From: Cyclospora cayetanensis
Taxonomy: Eukaryota; Apicomplexa; Conoidasida; Eucoccidiorida; Eimeriidae
Direction of reading: 5' to 3'
Assembly (NCBI RefSeq): GCF_002999335.1
Contig: NW_020312436.1
Coordinates: 1-64,000 of the forward strand
DNA: 64,000 nucleotides
Under the pieces are notes generated by a model. That model worked only from the letters and a program-made list of their open reading frames with translations, made no database searches and had not been told where the DNA came from. Both the position numbers and the translations under genes were made by a program. Of the stretch, positions 58,074 to 64,000 are shown piece by piece. The number at the start of each line of letters is the position of its first letter. The first letter of the stretch is position 1.

Positions 58074-61000
58074 ATGCACGGGCGTTTCTTCTCCCCAGGC
58101 TCCTCTAGGGGGCCCAGCAGGGGTGCCCTCCATGTAGAGCGCAATTACGTAGTTTTCCCTGATGCGCCTCTCTCTCCTGATGCCCTTGCACACCCGTTGC
58201 ATCCCTTGGGCAGCCAGGGGGCGCCTCCCCGTGCCACGTACTGGTCGTATGCTTCGGGAGACTCTCACCTTTTTCCGGCTGGTGGTCCCCCAATAGTCCA
58301 TTCAGGGAGTTTCGTACAGAACGCGCTGTATAAGCTTCCGCTGTGGTGCGAGACACTGTTCTGGTGGCTGCTGCCGGTCTTGCTGTTTGCGTTTTTGTTT
58401 CTTCTGTACTCGGCGGGGAGCCTGATGCTGTTGCCAAAGGGACGGCGGGAGGACTTTGGCATTGTGGTTGATGCGGGCTCTCATGGATCCCGAGTAAACA
58501 TATTTAAGTGGCCTGAGCGGCTATACGATCCTCATAACCCGTTAACTGGCCCTGTGTCGTTGCCAGAATTGCTGGGGTTCACTGCGTACACACCCGGGGT
58601 AGAGAGTGCCTTCGAAGACCGCGAAGAGGGGCGAAAACAGCTGCAGCAAATGGTGCGGGATGCTGCAGCGTCTCTCGCTGCAGCGGGCGTTCCGACTGCG
58701 CGGTGGGGGGAAATACCCATTTATTTCAAGGCCACTGCAGGGATGCGGACGGTAGCGCAAGAGAAGAGGGATCAAATCATGAAGGAAGTAAGGTTGACGC
58801 TTCACGACAAGGCGTTCAACCACTTTCGCTTCAAAGACGACTTTGCGCGTGTCATATCGGGGGAGGAGGAAGGGGTCTATGGATGGGTTGCGGTTAACGC
58901 GGAGAGGAAGACGCTGGGAGCGCCCCCTGAAGAGACCCTGGGGGCACTCGACATGGGGGGAAGCAGCAGTCAGATCACGTTCTGTCCTTTCTTCACGTCC
59001 ATCCTAGAAGACTTCTACGCCTTGCACCTCGGCAACACCAGCATTCGTCTCTACTCCCATTCGTTCCTCGGTTACGGGTGGGCAGATGCACTGACCCGTG
59101 TTAGCATCAAAATCGCAGCCGAGGCACTAACGGAAAAGCCTCAAACTGCGAGCGCCAGGCCCTCTCTTGGAGCCCTCCTCGCCTCGCCTTTTACGCAGCA
59201 GCTAAAGCACAAGGGAGACGCCTCTACGGGGCCTATCCGCCTCGTCGCACAGCACCCCTGCTTCCCTGTAGGGCACGCCTTTTCTTTCTCCCTACCGCGA
59301 GTCGATCAGGCAGGCCTTCGCCTGTACGTGGACTTGGACGCCGACACACTTGAAGCCCTTTTGCTGCTGATGCGCATTCCCAAACAAGAGCGAGATCAGA
59401 TCGTTCAGGCGGCCATGCCCAAGGGAGTCGCTGCGAGGCATCGACTGCAAGACGAAGAAGGCAAGGAAACCTTCGGCAGGGCGATAGTAGACTCAGGCGA
59501 AGCAGCAGACGCTGTGGAGGGAGCTCCCAAGATACCCGAGGCGCTAGCGACGCCTCCTGTAGTTCCAGGGGAGGCCAGCGGGGAGCAGCCGGGTGTCTTA
59601 CGGAGGGAGGAGGAGGAGGCGAAGGCAGAGGAGCCTCCACGGAGGCTACCAGGGGAAAAGAAGCGGGCGAAGAGAGGCAAAGAGGGCACAAAGGGGAAGC
59701 ACCAGGGTATAAAGGTCAAGGTCAAATTTCATGGAAGCGGGGACTTTGAACAGTGTCATGCGCTGGCTTCTGGGTGCGCTGCGGTCTGAGGTGTATGTAC
59801 AGTACAGAACTAGAAGTCTGATGAGAAGGCAGCGAACCACGGCGTTCTCTAAACTCTAGGCGATTCCATAAAGCTGCTTCGAAATGTGTAACTGCGGGGA
59901 GGTGCTTTGATGAGCTTCCTCGTAGCACGTCGAGGCTTTTCCTCCAGCGCGAAGGAACGTGTGCAGTGCTTCTGATTTCTGCGACAGGCTCTTCTTCAAT
60001 CCTCCCTGCTTTATAAACCGCTGCTCCTTTAACGGCGTCTATCAGCCCAGGCTGATGATCAGCAAGTAAGGGTTTAGGTTGCAGGGTGTGTCGTAGACGC
60101 TTCTGCTGCGGATGGCATCCGTGGGGGAATTTTTGGTGTGGCCTTTGTGGTCTGAGCCGTGCAGTGCGGTTTCGGGCTGAAAGCCGCGGGGTGTGTGACG
60201 TGCTGCTTTTATGCTGAAGATTCCTTGCCTTTGGGCAGTACGCGAAGGTGTGGGGGGCCCTGGGACTTCCAATGTCACCCCTCTTGTCGGCATGGAGAGA
60301 GAAAACTCAGCGCATCTGTGCCCTTGACGTCGAAGGGCTAGAGGCGTATAAACAAGAAAACGGAATTGAGACCTACTCGCAGGTGGCACTCCCTGCAAGC
60401 CTCAAATCTAAACCTTCGATACTAGTCCTCAAACAGTAGAGAGCGCGCCTCTTACCCAGAAGGAGGTCCTGCTGCAGTCGGTGCAAGCTGATGGCGGGCT
60501 GCCGGGGAGGGTCGGCGTTTGGAGGCCTTGCAGCCTTCGCTTCGTCGTGGTACTTCGCTGTTTCGCCCTCCCTGCTGGAAGACGGCATGGGAGTTTAGTG
60601 GGGTTGAGGGCTTTTGTGTCTGTCCGCAGAAAGCGATGAGGAAGCTGTGTTGGAAGGCCACATGGAGTCTGACTCTGCTGGTTTTGGGATTTGGTTTCTC
60701 TGAAACTTCTCAACAGATCACCTTTGCGCGTCCTCCAGGGGAAACTCCAGGAATCTTAAAACGCTCGCAGGCGTCCCCAGCCGACAGTGCAGCAGAGCCG
60801 CCAGCAGCAGCAGGTTGGGCGCTGGGATCGATGCTCGTAGACGTTAACCACTACCCCTGGGTAATTCCCGAGCGGTAAGGCTTCTTCCTAGAGCTGCGTG
60901 GCGCTTGCAGGAAAGACTGGAGTGTGGGGTTGTTTTTTTAGGCGCTTCATGTTGGCTTCTGGGATGCGCAGCCTTGCAGGACCTAAGTTCTCCCCAGCGT

Positions 61001-61346
61001 TGGGGCTTGTGGCGAAGGGGCCTTGCTTCGCAGTCACTTTACGTACTCAAAAGTTCAGCGTGCTCCCGAGTCTGACCTTTCCTCCTCCACCTGCTGCAGG
61101 ACTTAGGGTTCTTGGCGCCTTCTTAGGGTCTTACGCTGTTCGGTTTGTACCTGTGACTTCAGAGAGGATTCTCTCTTATTCTTGGCCGCAGCACTAGCAG
61201 TCGGGGCTACAGCCCTCGTCGTTTACCTTTCTCATCGTCTCTTCCGCATAAGAAGCAAGTTGCAAAGGCTCGAGCAACACCCTGAGGCTCTACATACTGA
61301 CCTTAGGGTCCATTCGGCGCCTTCCGCATGTTTGCACCCTCTCTAG
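58074..61346 (+). CDS. GDA1/CD39-family apyrase (NTP diphosphohydrolase), six exons
   Basis: Exons 58074-59773, 59988-60065, 60220-60382, 60630-60874, 60942-61042 and 61192-61346 keep phase and give about 813 residues; the fifth exon is the least certain. All apyrase-conserved regions are present: ACR1 VVDAGSHGSRVNIF, ACR2 KATAGMR, ACR3 SGEEEGVYGWVAVN, ACR4 ALDMGGSSSQITF, the Cys block RCSFNGVYQP, and ACR5-like GWALGSML. The enzyme removes gamma and beta phosphates from nucleoside tri- and diphosphates. There is a membrane helix near residues 96-113 and another at the C-terminus (LAVGATALVVYL), as in CD39 and Golgi apyrases, so the active domain should face the lumen or cell exterior. ACR1 has His where most members have Thr. 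A low-complexity Glu/Lys/Pro-rich insert lies around residues 460-560. I chose the ATG at 58074 (context AAAATG); upstream frame lacks an ATG. Confidence 0.85.
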
Positions 61347-61975
61347 GGCCCCGCTGCCAAATCGCCCTAGGCCTTCCAGGGGGACAGGCCTCCTAAAAGT
61401 GTCTTTTTTCAGGGTACTTGTTGGAGGCTTTCAGGAGGCTCGACAGCCTCAAAAGGGGGAACATAACAGGGGTATCATAGTTATATGGGTTCCTCTAGGC
61501 CCATAGGATACAGGACTGCACTGCGAATGATTAGGTGGTAGACACGGACAGCGACGAAGGTGCATGCGGAAGTCCCTTTGCCTTCGAAAAGCCACGAAAG
61601 GCCTTTTCGCATCATTGGGCGGCATCCTGGGGCACCCAGTGGTACATACGGCCTGCACATGCTTTGTGGCCTGTGGAAGCAGACATTCACGTCCACCACC
61701 AAGGGTGCAAAGGGAACTCAGAGTACTAGGCACCATGCAACAACTGTGCCTGTAAATATAACGAAACATTTGTGGACAGCTTTAACCGCCCGATAGCTAC
61801 CTGCAGACGGCCGCCACAAGTAGCTACCTGTATTTGAGGGCCAGACTCTCCGCTTCGGCTACATTGACGAATTTTTTAAATGAAAAAGTACTAACGTGCT
61901 CATTACTGCTTGGTTTGATTGTATTTATATGATATTAGTTGCATTGTAGAGTCAGTTATCTCAATACTTCACAAT
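61347..61975. other. Downstream region of the apyrase gene
   Basis: Overlapping frames on both strands around 61.45-61.80 kb show no recognised motif. Scattered CTTAGGG and CTAGGG strings resemble apicomplexan telomere-type units but never form an array. Confidence 0.35.
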
Positions 61976-62538
61976 AATTGAATTATGCGCCTATGCGCTG
62001 TCGGTTATTCTGCGCCACTGGACGGGAATGAGTGGGCGAAAGAGGGAGTGCTTTAAGGGTGTAGCTATGTCCTTGCACCCCAGTTGTCTTCCTCTTTTCC
62101 TTCTTAATGCAATAACCTTGAGGGGTGAGGACAACAACGAGATGGAGGGAGGAAGCTCTTTTAAAGCTCAATCCGTAGCTTTCTCCCGCGCTTCTATCGA
62201 AATACGAGTTTTTTGAAATGTCCCTTTATGGAGACCCTAGATAAAAGTTTGAATTGCCACTGTGTTGCTGTAGCTGTCCACCTAGGGTCTTCCTAGGCAG
62301 AGGCTTCACTAACCTCAAACCCACTACGAAGCCTGATAGCAAGTGTGCCTGGTAGTTCCAAAAGAGCTCCTTTCAATTTCCGTCTCCTTGGTGCCCTCAG
62401 CCTCAAGGTTACTTATAGAGGAAGAAAAGGAGGAAGGCATTGAGGTGCAAGGACATTGATACAGCCTTCAAGCACTCCTTCTTTCTCCCACTCATTCGGG
62501 CCCAGTGCCACAGAACACCCAACAGCGCATAATTTGAT
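61976..62538. repeat. Large imperfect inverted repeat
   Basis: The left arm (about 61976-62162) and right arm (about 62361-62538) are reverse complements with many small differences. Landmarks shared in inverted order are AATTATGCGC, AATGAGTGGG, GGAGTGCTT, TGTCCTTGCACC, AACCTTGAGG and AGCTCTTTT. About 200 bases separate the arms. Short frames in the arms therefore encode similar peptides on opposite strands (MSGRKRECFKG and MSGRKKECLKA). It could be a foldback/MITE-like element or an inverted local duplication. No terminal target-site duplication was identified. Confidence 0.75.
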
Positions 62539-62548
62539 TCTTGTGAAG

Positions 62549-63340
62549 CACTGAGCTGATCGACTCTACATTGCAACCGACCGCATGTGCGAAGAGCCAC
62601 GGCAAACAGTTGTATATTCTTGAATGACACGTTTTAGATATAAGCAGCAAGGTGGATGGTACCGAGATGGATCTTCTAGCCCACTAGAGTAGCCGTCTCT
62701 CGTTGAAGGTGCTGCGAGTCCTGACTAGATGTAGGCAGCTGCACACTAAGCTAGCCATCGACTACAGAGCAAGTTGGGGTAACGGGTTTCCCAAAAGGCT
62801 TTTATGGTTGCAATATCTTCCCACAGCCCCTCAGGCTCTGGCTCTTGCATGGAGAGAGGTGTTGTGCGGAGTACCTTACTAGGGCCTACGCCCAAGCACC
62901 CATGATCATAGTTCCCTCATAGCCTCTAACTCACGGCAAATGGCATATATATATGCATGCTAAGGCTTCCTTGGGCCTGAGGTGTAGGGTGGCGCTGTGT
63001 AGGGCGGGTCTGGGGCTGGAGGCTGCATTACGGACTGATTTATGAACTGGTGTTTAGGGCCTAGGTTATACTACACGCATGCGTTTCGCCTAGTAGTGAT
63101 TTAAGAATTTTCATGCAGCGAAGAAGAATAACACAGAACTTGACCGACAGCCCCCTTGCCGGTGGAAGAAGCGCTCGAGGGTTTACAGGAGAACACATCA
63201 AGGCAATAGCAAACAGATCGACATGCTGATGTAAGGAGAAAAATCTTCTTTTCAGATCTAGCGAAAAGATAGATCTCCAGGCCCTGGAACAGCCACAGCA
63301 TGCCTCAAGGAGCAGCCACTGGTGGGGCCCCCGCAGTGGG
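62549..63340. other. Stretch without a supported gene
   Basis: Only short frames. A short AT run (about 62945-62955) is followed by GCATGC. The minus frame at 63.06-63.41 kb has no recognisable domain. Confidence 0.35.
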
Positions 63341-63571
63341 TTGGGCCCCCGGTACCCGCGTGAACGCGAGTTGCCCGGCGATGGCTCCTTTGTCGCGCTT
63401 TGCGGCAAGGGTGTAAGAAGTTTCGTTTCTATTATTGATGACGACAGGCGCTTTCTGAGTCCTTTGTGTGCAAATCTTCATCCGGCCCCCTTAAAACACG
63501 TGCGCGCCGTAGAGCAGTGTTGTTTTTGTGACGATTCTTTTTTCTGCGGCGCTCCTTTTTTCTCGCTGCGT

Positions 63572-63613
63572 CGGATCATTACGGGGCCCTTATTAGGGCC
63601 CCGTAACGATCCG
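63572..63613. repeat. Short hairpin: 19-base arms, 4-base loop
   Basis: CGGATCATTACGGGGCCCT (63572-63590), loop TATT, then AGGGCCCCGTAACGATCCG (63595-63613). The arms pair at 18 of 19 positions with one A-C mismatch. The stem is GC-rich around GGGGCCC and there is no trailing T-run, so it is not a bacterial-type terminator. It sits a few bases upstream of the start codon proposed at 63625. Confidence 0.88.
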
Positions 63614-63624
63614 TCTGGGAGCTT

Positions 63625-64000
63625 ATGGTCTCTCGTGCTAATCTGTCTGGAACCCTGCGGGGAGTGCTGCAGAAGGCTAGGGCCGTCTTCACTTGCGTCG
63701 CAGGGGGCCCTTCCAGCTCCGCGGGGGCCTTCTCGAGGGGGGCCGCCTCCATCAAGGGATTAACTCGCAAGGGGTCTTTCCTTCCCGCGGCTGCTGCCCG
63801 TGTGAAACAGCGCACAGTCTCTGCAAACGAGCAGCTGGGGGCCTGGGCTCTCAGGGAGGCGGCCCCAGCCTTCAGGGTAAGGGGCAACAAGTATGCGTCC
63901 TACCCCGGGGCCCCCCCCGTGGCGGGAGGTTCTCAGATGCCTTTAGAGCAGCAGAAGAAGGCGAATCTTCTCTCCGGGATACTAATCCTGGGGGCAGCCA
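63625..64000 (+). CDS. N-terminal part of a probably mitochondrial protein, cut by the window end
   Basis: From ATG at 63625 the frame stays open to the last base (about 125 codons). The first 60 residues are rich in Arg, Lys, Ser and Ala with almost no acids (MVSRANLSGTLRGVLQKARA at the start), typical of a mitochondrial presequence. Close to the window end comes MPLEQQKKANLLSGILILGA, a charged helix running into a hydrophobic segment, an arrangement reminiscent of small single-pass respiratory-chain assembly factors such as COA3; that likeness is only suggestive. An intron may start in this region (CAGG|GTAAGG near 63878), so the join to the last block is not certain. Confidence 0.42.
   Translation, partial: MVSRANLSGTLRGVLQKARAVFTCVAGGPSSSAGAFSRGAASIKGLTRKGSFLPAAAARVKQRTVSANEQLGAWALREAAPAFRVRGNKYASYPGAPPVAGGSQMPLEQQKKANLLSGILILGAA

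Noticed and set aside
61260..62300. CTTAGGG / CTAGGG strings suggesting a subtelomere
   Set aside because: Scattered single units in both orientations with no tandem array; not enough to call a telomeric or interstitial telomere repeat.
1..64000. tRNA, rRNA or CRISPR loci
   Set aside because: No cloverleaf with a convincing T-loop (GGTTCRA), no rRNA signature and no regularly spaced direct repeats were noticed; a tRNA or covariance-model scan would be needed to exclude small RNAs.

Overview
This window reads as nuclear DNA of a coccidian apicomplexan, most likely an Eimeria- or Cyclospora-like eimeriid. Support comes from intron-rich genes with standard GT-AG introns, CAG/poly-Q tracts, Gly/Pro/Ala-rich low-complexity protein segments, a decayed Ty3/gypsy (chromovirus-type) element, and a small set of conserved eukaryotic genes. 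No bacterial, organellar or rRNA/tRNA signature was seen. Species assignment is inference.

Layout. About 1-43 kb is gene-poor and of mixed, often AT-rich composition. It opens with a dead retroelement (about 2.4-5.3 kb), still in the order protease, reverse transcriptase, RNase H, integrase, followed by a Ctr-type copper transporter (+, 7.5-8.1 kb) and a three-exon alpha/beta hydrolase of the lysophospholipase type (-, 10.5-11.9 kb). After a gene-poor stretch come two adjacent multi-exon genes of unknown function (-, 20.1-24.2 and 24.3-25.5 kb), another unassigned gene (-, 32.6-34.1 kb) and a six-exon SR-like RNA-binding protein (+, 34.5-36.7 kb). A head-to-head pair of paralogous small membrane-protein genes lies at 37.5-39.3 kb; the minus copy looks dead. 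From about 40.9 to 44.1 kb a gene made of many tiny exons carries repeated ECTFxP-type motifs.

From about 43.5 kb the DNA becomes GC-rich with many GGGGCCC/GGGCCCC strings. It holds a long multi-exon BRCT-domain gene (-, 45.2-52.9 kb, with a poly-Q tract and an intronic CA microsatellite), an eight-exon RNase PH-fold exosome subunit resembling MTR3 (+, 53.7-55.9 kb), a terminal exon of an unknown minus gene (56.6 kb), a six-exon GDA1/CD39 apyrase with a membrane segment at each end (+, 58.1-61.3 kb), a large imperfect inverted repeat (62.0-62.5 kb), a perfect-loop hairpin (63.6 kb) and the start of a probably mitochondrial protein cut by the window edge.

The genes do not form one pathway. 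They are typical housekeeping genes: RNA processing (SR protein, exosome), metal uptake, lipid hydrolysis, nucleotide hydrolysis in the secretory pathway, and genome maintenance. Exon joins were derived by hand from splice consensus, reading phase and family motifs. Those for the hydrolase, SR protein, exosome subunit and apyrase are phase-consistent throughout; the others are partial.
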